NCBI RefSeq assembly: GCF_018139645.1
Contig: NZ_JAGSPM010000003.1
Location: forward strand, 186,001 to 250,000
Reading direction: 5' to 3'
Source: Affinundibacterium baiyunense
Lineage (GTDB): Bacteria > Pseudomonadota > Gammaproteobacteria > Burkholderiales > Burkholderiaceae_D
DNA length: 64,000 bases
Both the position numbers and the translations under genes were made by a program. The notes under the pieces are model-generated. The model was not told the DNA's origin. It did no database searches and was given only the letters and a program-made list of their open reading frames with translations. Position 1 is the first letter of the stretch. Every line of letters starts with the position of its first letter. Positions 27,423 through 35,927 of the stretch are shown piece by piece.

Positions 27423-28307
27423 ATGAAGTTTAAACGTTTACTTATTTCTTTATTTTTACTCGGCAGTACTTTACTAGCCAATATCGCCAGCGCAGAAAAT
27501 TACACACTATGGGTCAATGGTCGTGGCGGTGGTGGCGTGATTGGTAATTACGCTAGCTTCACTTATTGGGGACCAGCTTCAACCGCCGCTGGTGTTAATA
27601 AAAAGGCTGTCAATTGGGATGGTTATAACAGCATCGCATCACAGAATGGAAAAATCCGCGATGCCTTGGATTGCTTTTGCACGGGAAACAATTGGTGTTA
27701 CATCGCCACCCATAGCGCGGGCGACTTAATGATGGGTTATACGCTGGCAAACTATGGCAGCTCATCCCGTATGAAGAAAAATGCAGTCGCTAATTCTAGC
27801 GGTCAATGCAGCAATTCAGACGGTACCGCACAAACTGGTTGGAATATCAAATGGGTGCGTGCCGCATCTGGTGCTGGCGGCGGCTCCGAGTTATCCGATG
27901 CGGGTTCATGGGCACTAAGCGAACCTTTGGTCAAAGACTTAAAGACGACGACAGCACGTGCGATGTATAACCACAATAGCACTGCGAATGTGTGGTTCTA
28001 TATGTATGCAGGAGCGAAAGGCACCGTTTATTCTGGCATCTTACCTGGCCAAGATGATGAAGCCGTCTCCTATCACAGTACAGGTGGTGTGGCAGGTAGT
28101 GCAGGACGCTCGTTGTGTAATCCTAGTGATTGGTTATGCAATGATTTGACCATGGGTACCGCCGCAAATGAAGGCGGCTCAACTAAATGGGCTTATCACT
28201 CAGTTGTGTTCCGCGACGATAACGAAACATACAACCACTATGCGAGCGGCAACTGGCTAGGAATTATCTCCGTCGTGCGAACGGCGGTTGTGAATAGTGC
28301 GCTGTAG
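27423..28307 (+). CDS. Secreted lipase-like protein of unknown family
   Basis: About 294 aa. The signal peptide (1-24, ending ANIASA) is followed by a Gly/Asn/Ser/Trp-rich exported domain. A nucleophile-elbow-like motif THSAGDLMMGY puts Ser98 after a hydrophobic strand (NWCYIA), and Asp211/212 in LPGQDDEAV and His272 in ETYNHYASG are possible triad partners. Several cysteines (84, 86, 92, 129, 232, 239) suggest disulfides. GGGAG 7 bp before the second of two adjacent ATGs sets the start. I do not recognise the family; the alpha/beta-hydrolase call is inference. Confidence 0.6.
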   Translation: MKFKRLLISLFLLGSTLLANIASAENYTLWVNGRGGGGVIGNYASFTYWGPASTAAGVNKKAVNWDGYNSIASQNGKIRDALDCFCTGNNWCYIATHSAGDLMMGYTLANYGSSSRMKKNAVANSSGQCSNSDGTAQTGWNIKWVRAASGAGGGSELSDAGSWALSEPLVKDLKTTTARAMYNHNSTANVWFYMYAGAKGTVYSGILPGQDDEAVSYHSTGGVAGSAGRSLCNPSDWLCNDLTMGTAANEGGSTKWAYHSVVFRDDNETYNHYASGNWLGIISVVRTAVVNSAL

Positions 28308-28335
28308 CTAGTTCAGCGATTTCAGTTACAACATC

Positions 28336-28374
28336 AACAGGATGCGTGCCTACTCAAGCTGGCATCCTGTTTTA
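28336..28374 (+). terminator. Terminator after the lipase-like gene
   Basis: A 10-bp stem AACAGGATGC/GCATCCTGTT followed by TTT. It separates the lipase-like gene from the next plus-strand gene. Confidence 0.75.
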
Positions 28375-28451
28375 AAGCTATACGCCGTCATTTAGTCGGC
28401 AATTCGTACGCAATTCAAGTTCAACACACCAATTAGACCCGTCCAGTCCAA

Positions 28452-29792
28452 GTGAAACCAACGCAATCGAAATCAGGCCACAAGAAAAAAGATGCACCTG
28501 CTGTCCAAGCTAACTCTCCAGCTTGGTACAACTCAAAGCTAGTACTGAGCTTGATCAGTGCATTCGCTGTACTGCTGACCTACTTAATTTGGAATAATTT
28601 CTTTCGCGTTGAGCAAACACAAGCCGCTAACAATTTGCCCACAAAAAAAGCAGTCAAAACCGCACAAGTTGCCGCAACATCCATAAACACATTGCCAATC
28701 GCCATCGCGGATCGCGAAGAACTCAGAAAAAAATTAGTCAGCCAACTTGAAGAGGTCGACCATACTTTGTGTAGTTATCGCGAGGCCAGTAAGTATCCAT
28801 TAGGTTCACGGCCTATCGACGAACATCCTGATCAGATTTATCCAAATCAAGCGATCACAGAACAACACCCTATGCGGAAACGCGATGGGAAAACCGATGC
28901 GACAATTCAAGTTAGTTCTAGTCAATCGCGTGTGTATCTTGCGGCTAATGAGAGCGTTAGTTTTAGCGTACAAGCCAAGGATGCGAATCAACAAAGCTTA
29001 CCGATATTTGTTACCCGTGCTTTTTCGACTGGACTAAACTTCAATTCTGATCGTCCAAGCAGCCAGCTGCCATTGGCCTTCGCTGACAATGGTCGTGATG
29101 GTGACGCGCAAGCGAATGATGGCATTGCCAGCGCTCTATTACATCCTGCCAACACCAGTCTGGCAGGCTTTCACGGCACCATACGCACCGAAATTGAATA
29201 CACAGTCAACGGTCAAACCGGACGCCTCTTTTTCGACGTCATCTATTCGCCAGAACTTCCCGCAACTTGGGCAGGAAAAATCCGTGATGGTATCGAAAAT
29301 GGACAATTAGTATTTTATTTGCCTATTGAAGTCAGACAAGCTGGTCGCTACATCGTCAACGCGAGGTTGGATGATGCAAAAGGCCAAGCATTCGCACTGC
29401 TGAATTTTAATGATTTGCTGCCACAAGGTCGGACAGAAATCCGTCTAAGCGCAGCTGGAAATTTATTGCGCGATAAAGAAGCCAACTTCCCAATGAGTCT
29501 GCGCGACATCGATGGCTATCTACTTAAAGAAAACGTCGATCCTGATCGCTCTCTAATTCCAAGAATTGAGGCTGTAGCGCATAAAACAAAAAATTACTCT
29601 CTAAAAGGCTTTTCCGATGCGGAACCGGATACCGAAGAAAGACGACGACATTTGAAGGAATTTAGTAAAGATGTTGAGTTAGCCAAAGCGGCCTTAATTG
29701 CATTCGACCCTGAACAAGCACGGCGCGCATTTCCGCAGAGTGCTTGCAGCTTAAAACGTCAGGCGTCAACCATGGGATCTACTACGAAATAA
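28452..29792 (+). CDS. Membrane-anchored choice-of-anchor X domain protein
   Basis: A 446-aa protein. A ~30-residue charged N-terminus precedes a single transmembrane anchor (about 28-48, LVLSLISAFAVLLTYLIW), so the bulk is periplasmic. The central part has the Asp/Asn-rich DNGRDGDAQANDGIASA turn (a plausible Ca-binding loop), VNGQTGRLFFDVIYSPELPA, and a beta-sandwich-like stretch to about 350. These resemble the choice-of-anchor X domain. The C-terminal 70 residues are helical and charged. The start is GTG. Position next to the lipase-like gene may mean a functional link, but a terminator separates them. Confidence 0.6.
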   Translation: MKPTQSKSGHKKKDAPAVQANSPAWYNSKLVLSLISAFAVLLTYLIWNNFFRVEQTQAANNLPTKKAVKTAQVAATSINTLPIAIADREELRKKLVSQLEEVDHTLCSYREASKYPLGSRPIDEHPDQIYPNQAITEQHPMRKRDGKTDATIQVSSSQSRVYLAANESVSFSVQAKDANQQSLPIFVTRAFSTGLNFNSDRPSSQLPLAFADNGRDGDAQANDGIASALLHPANTSLAGFHGTIRTEIEYTVNGQTGRLFFDVIYSPELPATWAGKIRDGIENGQLVFYLPIEVRQAGRYIVNARLDDAKGQAFALLNFNDLLPQGRTEIRLSAAGNLLRDKEANFPMSLRDIDGYLLKENVDPDRSLIPRIEAVAHKTKNYSLKGFSDAEPDTEERRRHLKEFSKDVELAKAALIAFDPEQARRAFPQSACSLKRQASTMGSTTK

Positions 29793-29839
29793 GTCGCTAG
29801 TAAAAGCGCAGCACCAGCAGAACTAGCTCAAAACTAACT

Positions 29840-29864
29840 CAGAACTAGCACAAAAGTAGTTCTG
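29840..29864. terminator. Hairpin between convergent genes
   Basis: An 8-bp stem CAGAACTA/TAGTTCTG with a 9-nt loop between the choice-of-anchor X gene and the DHH gene. No T-run, so a weak candidate. Confidence 0.35.
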
Positions 29865-29907
29865 CCCAACCGCGATGAAATCAGCACACAGGTGCAATCA
29901 TCAAAGA

Positions 29908-30846
29908 TCAACCATCAAGGTTGATACGTTGAATTAACTGTGCAAGAACCGCTTCTGCCTGATCATTTTCAACTTGGCAAGTGCCTGCATTTTCATGACC
30001 ACCACCGCCATATTCCAACATTAAAGCACCAATATTGGTCTTTGAAGTTCGGTTCAAAATCGACTTACCTGTCGCAAAAACCGTATTCTGCTGTTTCAAA
30101 CCCCACAGCACATGAATCGAGATATTAATCTCTGGATACATCGCATAAATGACAAAGCGATTACCTGCAAAAATGGTTTCTTCATTGCGCAAATCTAAGA
30201 CCACCAAATTGCCGAAGACCTTTGCACAACGACTAATTTGTTCTTTGCACTTTGCCGCATGCTCTTGATAAATTTCTACCCGCTCTTTGACGTCAGGTAG
30301 TTCCATAATTTGCTCAATGCGATGGTTTCGACAATAGTCGATCAAGTCCATCATCAAGTTGTAATTTGAAATCCGAAATTCACGGAAACGCCCAAGCCCA
30401 GTGCGCGCATCCATCAAGAAGTTTAACAAATCCCAATTCGCTGGATTTAAGACTTCTTCGCGATTAAATTGCGCAGCATCCCCTTTATCAACCGCCGCCA
30501 TCATATCGTCCCATTCGGCTGGAAAAACCTGACGCCCACCATAATGATCATAAACCACCCGTGCCGCCGACGGCGCGTCAGGATGAATCACATGATTGCT
30601 ACGTTCACCGGGATTACGCAATGTTTCAGATAAATGATGATCAAACGCAAGGTGTACGCCGGGTACGAAAGGTAGGTTGGTTGTGATATCTCTATCACTC
30701 ACCTCTACTTTGCCATCTTGCATGTCTTTAGGATGCACGAATTTGATATCATCAATTAGCTGTAAATGCTTGAGTAACACAGCACAAACCAAGCCATCAA
30801 AGTCACTGCGCGTGATCAAACGATACTTTGGGGACGTTGCAGACAT
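29908..30846 (-). CDS. DHH/DHHA1-family phosphoesterase
   Basis: A 312-aa DHH superfamily hydrolase. The N-terminal RSDFDGLVCA (Asp15, Asp17) and the DHH signature at 69-71 in AFDHHLSET bind the metal pair. The DHHA1 motif GGGGHENAG is at 280-288. The family includes exopolyphosphatase-like and oligonucleotide/cyclic-dinucleotide phosphodiesterases (NrnA-like), and sequence alone does not decide between them. A monocistronic minus-strand gene. Confidence 0.8.
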   Translation of the reverse strand: MSATSPKYRLITRSDFDGLVCAVLLKHLQLIDDIKFVHPKDMQDGKVEVSDRDITTNLPFVPGVHLAFDHHLSETLRNPGERSNHVIHPDAPSAARVVYDHYGGRQVFPAEWDDMMAAVDKGDAAQFNREEVLNPANWDLLNFLMDARTGLGRFREFRISNYNLMMDLIDYCRNHRIEQIMELPDVKERVEIYQEHAAKCKEQISRCAKVFGNLVVLDLRNEETIFAGNRFVIYAMYPEINISIHVLWGLKQQNTVFATGKSILNRTSKTNIGALMLEYGGGGHENAGTCQVENDQAEAVLAQLIQRINLDG

Positions 30847-30981
30847 GAACCACCTCTCGATAAAAAGGAAATTCTAGTCTACTCCAAAGTTTTGGTGATT
30901 TCGAGAAATATTAAGAGGAAAATCCAAGCTGTTGCGTTTCGATTCAAAGGATTTAATTTACTCTAAAAAAACGCTTTCCAT

Positions 30982-31015
30982 AAAAAAAACTCCATCGCAA
31001 TGATGGAGTTTTTTT
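30982..31015 (-). terminator. Terminator after the DUF4139 gene
   Basis: Stem ACTCCATC/GATGGAGT with long A and T flanks, lying about 65 bp past the stop. It is bidirectional in form, but on the minus strand it ends the DUF4139 transcript. Confidence 0.8.
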
Positions 31016-31078
31016 CAGACGGCTACGCGCTTAATTTTAGCTTTAAGTTCAACTTCAAATTCAGCTGTAGTTTCCGTT

Positions 31079-32518
31079 TTAGTAACGCACTTGCGCACGA
31101 TAAACCAATTTGCTCGTGCCTTCGGCTGGAACTGTGATTTTCCAAACCGCGGTATTGCTACTTGCCTTGGTGTGTGGATGATTGCTACTTAAGACTTGCC
31201 AATCACCTGGCATCGGTTCTTGAACTGTGACGGTGACCGCTTCTTTTTTGGCATTTTTTAAAACCACTTCATAGCCGCTCTCGAATACATAATTGTATTT
31301 AGATGTGCCAGCAATTTTCTTGAAATCCGTTTGCTTTTTATCTGCAGTTACATCAAATGCATCACCCAATTTCAAACGTACTTTTTCATTCTTCGGTGTG
31401 TGATCTACCCTATCTTCTCCGATGAACTGTGCATTGCCATTACTATCTTTTTTATACACACGAATCACACCTTTTGGCAAAGGCATTCCAAGTTGTGCGC
31501 TCTCTTTGTTATCGAACTCGATGAAGGCACCAATCTTCATCTTTTGTCCTAAGTCACCGTAGGCAGATTGGTAGTAATAATCACTGCCTTGTAACAAAAA
31601 CTCTTTACGCGCAGGAACCCCAGAAGCACCTAGTAATGCAACTTGCTTAGTTTGATTTTCGGCGATGGTGGTCGGACGATTCAAGGTGTATAGATGGTAT
31701 TCGAACAGCGATTCTTCCTGCATATCCGCCACTTTAGCGACCGGTACAGCAGCCATTGGCATCGCTCTACTACCTGACACCGTGACTCGTTCTCGAACTT
31801 GATTGACATCGCCAGCCACCAATTGCAACTTGGCATTCCGATAGCTCGCACCACTCGTATTCGTCAAGGTTACCCAGCCAGAAATATCTAGCTTGTCTTC
31901 ATTGGAATTGAGTTCAACCACGTAATCAGCTTTCCAAGCTAAGCCGCCCGTCAAATAACTTAACTCAACATCTTGCGTTGCGTTACTCGTATTATTGAGC
32001 GACATCACCAGCGTTGGGCGGTCGCGTAGATTCGCAGGTACACCATCGTAGACGATACGACCAGGCATACCCGTCTCAATCCGATTACCGATCTTCATTA
32101 CCACACCCTCATTGGCCGCTAGCACTTGCGCGACTTCCGTTGATTCAATGCCGGTGGTTGGATGGGTCCGCACAATCGTAACCGTTTGGCCTACATATTT
32201 TTCCAATAATTTTCTTGGTGTCAGCAAATCAAAATCAAAGTTTTGCTCGATCACCGAGAGACTACCTGGTGCAGAAATACTGCGCAATAAAGCTGTTTCG
32301 GCGCGCATTTTGGCGCTGACATCACGAAAGGCCAAGGCTGTTTGCCCCCGCTTTAAATTGATCTTTCGCTGATCTTTTACCAATGCAAGGTTTTCGTTAT
32401 AAATCGTCACAGCGACTTCACGCTGATCATTTAACGTACTACGTTGCTCGGTATCCTGCGCGTAGACATTCGCAGAGCATGCTAATAACAGTGAAACGCA
32501 ACTGAGTGGATAACGCAT
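31079..32518 (-). CDS. Exported DUF4139-domain protein
   Basis: About 479 aa. The signal peptide (1-20, MRYPLSCVSLLLACSANVYA) is followed by a long beta-rich protein. The DUF4139 domain covers the second half (SYLTGGLAWKADYVVELN near 195 onward), with the terminal WKITVPAEGTSKLVYRAQVRY strand pattern typical of the family. Start choice: of four in-frame ATGs, the one at 32518 has AAGGA 6 bp upstream and begins the signal peptide, whereas the others overlap that SD. Function unknown; periplasmic. Confidence 0.8.
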   Translation of the reverse strand: MRYPLSCVSLLLACSANVYAQDTEQRSTLNDQREVAVTIYNENLALVKDQRKINLKRGQTALAFRDVSAKMRAETALLRSISAPGSLSVIEQNFDFDLLTPRKLLEKYVGQTVTIVRTHPTTGIESTEVAQVLAANEGVVMKIGNRIETGMPGRIVYDGVPANLRDRPTLVMSLNNTSNATQDVELSYLTGGLAWKADYVVELNSNEDKLDISGWVTLTNTSGASYRNAKLQLVAGDVNQVRERVTVSGSRAMPMAAVPVAKVADMQEESLFEYHLYTLNRPTTIAENQTKQVALLGASGVPARKEFLLQGSDYYYQSAYGDLGQKMKIGAFIEFDNKESAQLGMPLPKGVIRVYKKDSNGNAQFIGEDRVDHTPKNEKVRLKLGDAFDVTADKKQTDFKKIAGTSKYNYVFESGYEVVLKNAKKEAVTVTVQEPMPGDWQVLSSNHPHTKASSNTAVWKITVPAEGTSKLVYRAQVRY

Positions 32519-32584
32519 TTTCATTCCTTCCATCAAGTGAACAAACTGAATCAAACCGTGATCCAGCGCCCTAACTAACTAGGA

Positions 32585-33139
32585 TTACATAACGTAAAAA
32601 TAGAGCTTTGGGATGACGGACATTAACACGCGGCTAAGTATTTGCAAAACAATTAATGCAACTAAGACAGAAAAATCGATGCCACCCATCGCTGGTAAAA
32701 CACGACGAATTGGTCGTAGCAAAGGCTCATTCAAAGCGCGAATGATCGGTGCCAGCGGTGCATAAGGATTGACGAAACTTAAGATCGCTTCTAACACGAG
32801 CAAGGCCATTAAGCCATATAGTATCCATTGAACCAAGCGTAATAAAGAAGCCAACAACAATACAGCAATATTCAACTGGCCGCCAAATAATAACTCCAGG
32901 AGAATAGAAACCATTGCGACTAAAAAAGCGGCAATCAAACTTGCCCAATCTAATCCACCAAAGCCTGGTACTAATCTTCGTATCGGCTTAACCAACCAAT
33001 CGGTCAATTGATAAATCGCCTGTCCCAAAGAACTAGGTGGCCGCAATCGTAAAGCTTGCATCCAAAATCGTAATAACAAAAAACCGGCGAAAATACCTGC
33101 AAGGATTTCGATCACAAATCCAAACAATTCATAAAACAT
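32585..33139 (-). CDS. YggT-family integral membrane protein
   Basis: A 184-aa protein with two tandem YggT repeats. Each is a membrane pair with the PIRRLVPGFGGLDWASL / PIRRVLPAMGGIDFSVL signature between helices, at about 52-68 and 141-157. YggT proteins are implicated in osmotic/ion homeostasis and cell-envelope organisation. It lies 66 bp upstream of the DUF4139 gene on the same strand and may be co-transcribed. Confidence 0.88.
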   Translation of the reverse strand: MFYELFGFVIEILAGIFAGFLLLRFWMQALRLRPPSSLGQAIYQLTDWLVKPIRRLVPGFGGLDWASLIAAFLVAMVSILLELLFGGQLNIAVLLLASLLRLVQWILYGLMALLVLEAILSFVNPYAPLAPIIRALNEPLLRPIRRVLPAMGGIDFSVLVALIVLQILSRVLMSVIPKLYFYVM

Positions 33140-33151
33140 GGATGCTTCCTC

Positions 33152-33187
33152 AAAAAAAAACCCACTGGGTGATTAACACACAGTGGG
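33152..33187 (-). terminator. Terminator of the AKP-rich protein gene
   Basis: Stem CCCACTG/CAGTGGG followed, on the minus strand, by nine U. The polarity is minus only. Confidence 0.85.
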
Positions 33188-33226
33188 TATTGTGCCTGAA
33201 TAAAACCAGGCGTCCAAGTAAGAAAA

Positions 33227-34069
33227 TTACGCTGGACGTGTACCAGTTGGGAAAGGCCACGCTGCCGTTGGGCTGACAACTGTCTTTGCTTCTGCTGGTG
33301 CTGCCGCTGCTGCAGCTGGCTTTGCAGCCGCTGGTTTAGCTGCTTTCTTTGCTGCTGGTTTCGCTGCTGGTTTCGCTGCGGCCTTTTTTGCGGCTGGCTT
33401 AGCCGCCGCTTTTTTTGCTGCTGGCTTAGCTGCTGGTTTCGCTGCCGCTTTTTTCGCTGCTGGCTTAGCTGCTGGTTTCGCTGCCGCTTTTTTCGCTGCT
33501 GGCTTAGCTGCTGGTTTCGCTGCTACTTTTTTCGCTGCTGGCTTAGCTGCCGCTTTTTTCGCTGCTGGCTTAGCTGCTGGTTTTGCTGCCGCTTTTTTCG
33601 CTGCTGGCTTAGCTGCTGGTTTTGCTGCCGCTTTTTTCGCTGCTGGCTTAGCTGCTGGTTTTGCTACTGCTTTTTTTGCTGCTGGCTTAGCTGCTGGTTT
33701 TGCCGCTACTTTTTTCGCTGCTGGCTTAGCTGCTGGTTTCGCTGCCGCTTTTTTCGCTGCTGGTTTCGCTGCTACTTTTTTCGCTGCTGGCTTAGCTGCT
33801 GGTTTCGCTGCCGCTTTTTTCGCTGCTGGCTTAGCTGCTGGTTTCGCTGCCGCTTTTTTCGCTGCTGGCTTAGCTGCTGGTTTTGCCGCCGCTTTCGCTG
33901 CTGGCTTAGCTGCTGGTTTTGCCGCCGCTTTCGCTGCTGGCTTAGCTGCTGGTTTCGCTGCTACTTTTTTCGCAGCTGGTTTTGCTGCAGGTTTCGCTGC
34001 TGCTTTCTTTGCCGCCGGTTTTGCCGCAGGCTTAGCTGCTGCTTTCTTGGCTTCGGGTGCTGTTGCCAT
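33227..34069 (-). CDS. Histone H1-like AKP-repeat DNA-binding protein
   Basis: A 280-aa protein made almost wholly of Ala, Lys and Pro in AAKPAAKPAAKK units, a eukaryotic-H1-tail-like composition known from Bordetella BpH1 and Pseudomonas AlgP. More than twenty blocks are present. A short C-terminal tail, VVSPTAAWPFPTGTRPA, is the only non-repetitive part. It is very basic and likely binds DNA non-specifically and compacts the nucleoid. Block number should vary between strains because the DNA is a tandem repeat. A leader hairpin and good SD (GAAGGAG) precede it. Confidence 0.85.
   Translation of the reverse strand: MATAPEAKKAAAKPAAKPAAKKAAAKPAAKPAAKKVAAKPAAKPAAKAAAKPAAKPAAKAAAKPAAKPAAKKAAAKPAAKPAAKKAAAKPAAKPAAKKVAAKPAAKKAAAKPAAKPAAKKVAAKPAAKPAAKKAVAKPAAKPAAKKAAAKPAAKPAAKKAAAKPAAKPAAKKAAAKPAAKKVAAKPAAKPAAKKAAAKPAAKPAAKKAAAKPAAKPAAKKAAAKPAAKKAAAKPAAKPAAKKAAKPAAAKPAAAAAAPAEAKTVVSPTAAWPFPTGTRPA
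33307..34053 (-). repeat. Coding tandem repeat of the AKP protein
   Basis: Degenerate 36-39-bp units (core GCTGCTGGCTTAGCTGCTGG) repeat about twenty times inside the coding frame. Long identical stretches make slippage, recombination and assembly error likely. The repeats keep the frame, as unit sizes are multiples of three. Confidence 0.85.
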
Positions 34070-34115
34070 TTTGTTTCTCCTTCACGTTAGTCGGAAAAAA
34101 TCAGATTAAAGTTAA

Positions 34116-34143
34116 AATCCGCTCTCTTTCTAGTAAGCGGATT
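34116..34143 (-). promoter_or_regulatory. Leader hairpin of the AKP protein gene
   Basis: A perfect 8-bp stem AATCCGCT/AGCGGATT with a 12-nt loop, 47 bp ahead of the start codon. It could be a 5'-UTR structure or an operator; no family is recognised. Confidence 0.4.
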
Positions 34144-34405
34144 ATTCATCGGCACAAACATGACATCTGGTTGCGCTAATGAATTCGGCACCGACTATCT
34201 TATTCACTCCCGCTTCAGAATAAGACGGTCATATGGCTTTGTCGTTTGCCCTTTTTTATTCTTCGCTACAGGCAGACCTTAACACTTGATGACAACAGCC
34301 AAAACGCTATTTATAAAAAACTAGCGTTGGAATTCTTTATTTCAAATTGCTTTTAAATCCGCTCTCAGCTCACAAACAGTTTGCCAATTGCATTTCGGAT
34401 TTTCC

Positions 34406-34446
34406 AAACACAAAAGCGCAACACCCAGTCTCGCTGGGGTCGCGCT
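34406..34446 (-). terminator. Terminator of nrdB
   Basis: On the minus strand AGCGCGACCCCAG - loop - CTGGGTGTTGCGCT is followed by TTTTGTGTTT. It is located about 145 bp past the nrdB stop. Confidence 0.65.
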
Positions 34447-34590
34447 ATCTAAACTTACCACATCGAATGAGTCTAAAAAGTTCATTCAGTTTTGTGAAGC
34501 CTTTCTTGTTCAATTACTTTGGTCGCATTTTACTGTCTTTACGATTTTTTGTCTTGAACACTTTCGACTACAAAAATTGATTCTAATGAT

Positions 34591-35793
34591 TTATTCCCAA
34601 TTGAGTGCGCCACCTGTTTGATATTCGATGACACGGGTCTCAAAGAAGTTCCGCTCTTTTTTCAAGTCGATCATTTCGCTCATCCACGGGAAAGGATTTT
34701 CTTCTTGTGGGAACAAAACATCCAGACCGATTTGTTGTGCGCGACGATTTGCGATGAACCGTAAATAGCCTTTAAACATAGGCGCATTCAAGCCGAGTAC
34801 TCCTCGCGGCATTGTATCCTCTGCGTAACGATATTCCAACTCAACCGCACGTAAAAACAACGATTTAATTTCGTCGCGAAATGCAGCAGTCCACAAATGT
34901 GGATTTTCCATTTTGATCGTGTTGATCAAATCGATTCCGAAATTGCAGTGCATCGATTCATCACGCAGGATGTACTGGTATTGTTCCGCAGCACCCATCA
35001 TTTTATTCTGACGACCGAGCGCCAGAATTTGTGTGAAGCCAACATAGAAGAAAAGCCCTTCCATCAAGCACGCAAAAACGATCAACGAGCGCAATAGCGT
35101 TTGGTCCGCTTCCGTAGTGCCTGTCTTGAATTCCGGGTTCGTCAACACATCGATGAATGGAATCAAGAATTGATCTTTGTCGCGAATCGATTCAACTTCG
35201 TTGTATGCATTGAAGATCTCGGCCTCATCTAAACCAAGTGATTCAACGATGTACTGGTATGCATGCGTATGAATCGCTTCTTCAAATGCTTGACGCAATA
35301 AATATTGGCGACATTCTGGCGCAGTGATGTGGCGGTAGGTGCCGAGCACAATATTATTCGCAGCTAAAGAGTCGGCGGTGACAAAAAATCCGAGATTACG
35401 TTTAACCAAGCGACGTTCATCTTCAGTCAAGCCATTTGGGTTTTTCCACAGCTCGATATCGCGCTGCATATTGATCTCTTGTGGCATCCAATGGTTAGCA
35501 CAACCCGCCAAATATTTATCCCAAGCCCATTTATATTTAAACGGAACCAACTGGTTCACATCAGTCTGTCCATTGATAATCCGCTTGTCCGCAGCATTGA
35601 CACGACGACCAATATCTTCCGCGCTCACGACGACAGGCTTGGTTACCAAGGCTGGATTCAAAGCGACGTCTTGCGTTTGCATACGCGTTTGATATTGATC
35701 AAATTGATTCGCAACGCCTGCTGGTGCTGGTGGTTGCATGGCCGGACGTGGCGCCGGTGCCGCTGGTGCGACTTCATCATCCCATGAAAGCAT
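34591..35793 (-). CDS. nrdB: Class Ia ribonucleotide reductase beta subunit NrdB
   Basis: A 400-aa R2 subunit that generates the tyrosyl radical. The di-iron helix EEAIHTHAY places Glu172, His175 and the radical Tyr179 in the same spacing as E. coli E115/H118/Y122. Later ligands lie in [12 protein letters not shown] and [10 protein letters not shown]. The first ~75 residues (Pro/Ala-rich) are an extension relative to E. coli NrdB. It sits 134 bp after nrdA. Having the Tyr means an oxygen-dependent class Ia enzyme. Confidence 0.96.
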   Translation of the reverse strand: MLSWDDEVAPAAPAPRPAMQPPAPAGVANQFDQYQTRMQTQDVALNPALVTKPVVVSAEDIGRRVNAADKRIINGQTDVNQLVPFKYKWAWDKYLAGCANHWMPQEINMQRDIELWKNPNGLTEDERRLVKRNLGFFVTADSLAANNIVLGTYRHITAPECRQYLLRQAFEEAIHTHAYQYIVESLGLDEAEIFNAYNEVESIRDKDQFLIPFIDVLTNPEFKTGTTEADQTLLRSLIVFACLMEGLFFYVGFTQILALGRQNKMMGAAEQYQYILRDESMHCNFGIDLINTIKMENPHLWTAAFRDEIKSLFLRAVELEYRYAEDTMPRGVLGLNAPMFKGYLRFIANRRAQQIGLDVLFPQEENPFPWMSEMIDLKKERNFFETRVIEYQTGGALNWE

Positions 35794-35927
35794 GTGACAT
35801 TCCTTATTTGTTAAATTTTGCTAAGTTCGGTTCAGTGCAAGTTTATTCAGCGAAGTTGATCATCGCAGTACATGATGCAGTGATCAACTAGCGTGATCAC
35901 TGCATGCTTGCAGCGCTTATTCGCAGC

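Larger units (their letters stand above)
34070..34590. other. Intergenic region upstream of the AKP gene, downstream of nrdB
   Basis: A 521-bp gap holding the leader hairpin of the AKP gene, a 7-bp inverted repeat CTTATTC/GAATAAG (34199-34224) and the nrdB terminator. Short reading frames here show no coding character. Confidence 0.5.

Noticed and set aside
27206-27433. 75-codon plus-strand frame before the lipase-like gene
   Set aside because: TTG start, no SD, no recognisable domain. It overlaps the well-supported start at 27423, so it is left uncalled.
33307-34053. Tandem repeats considered as a CRISPR array
   Set aside because: Units are contiguous and in-frame coding, with no unique spacers.
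34347-34621. Two overlapping 77-codon frames after nrdB
   Set aside because: They overlap the nrdB terminator and each other, with no SD and no coding character.
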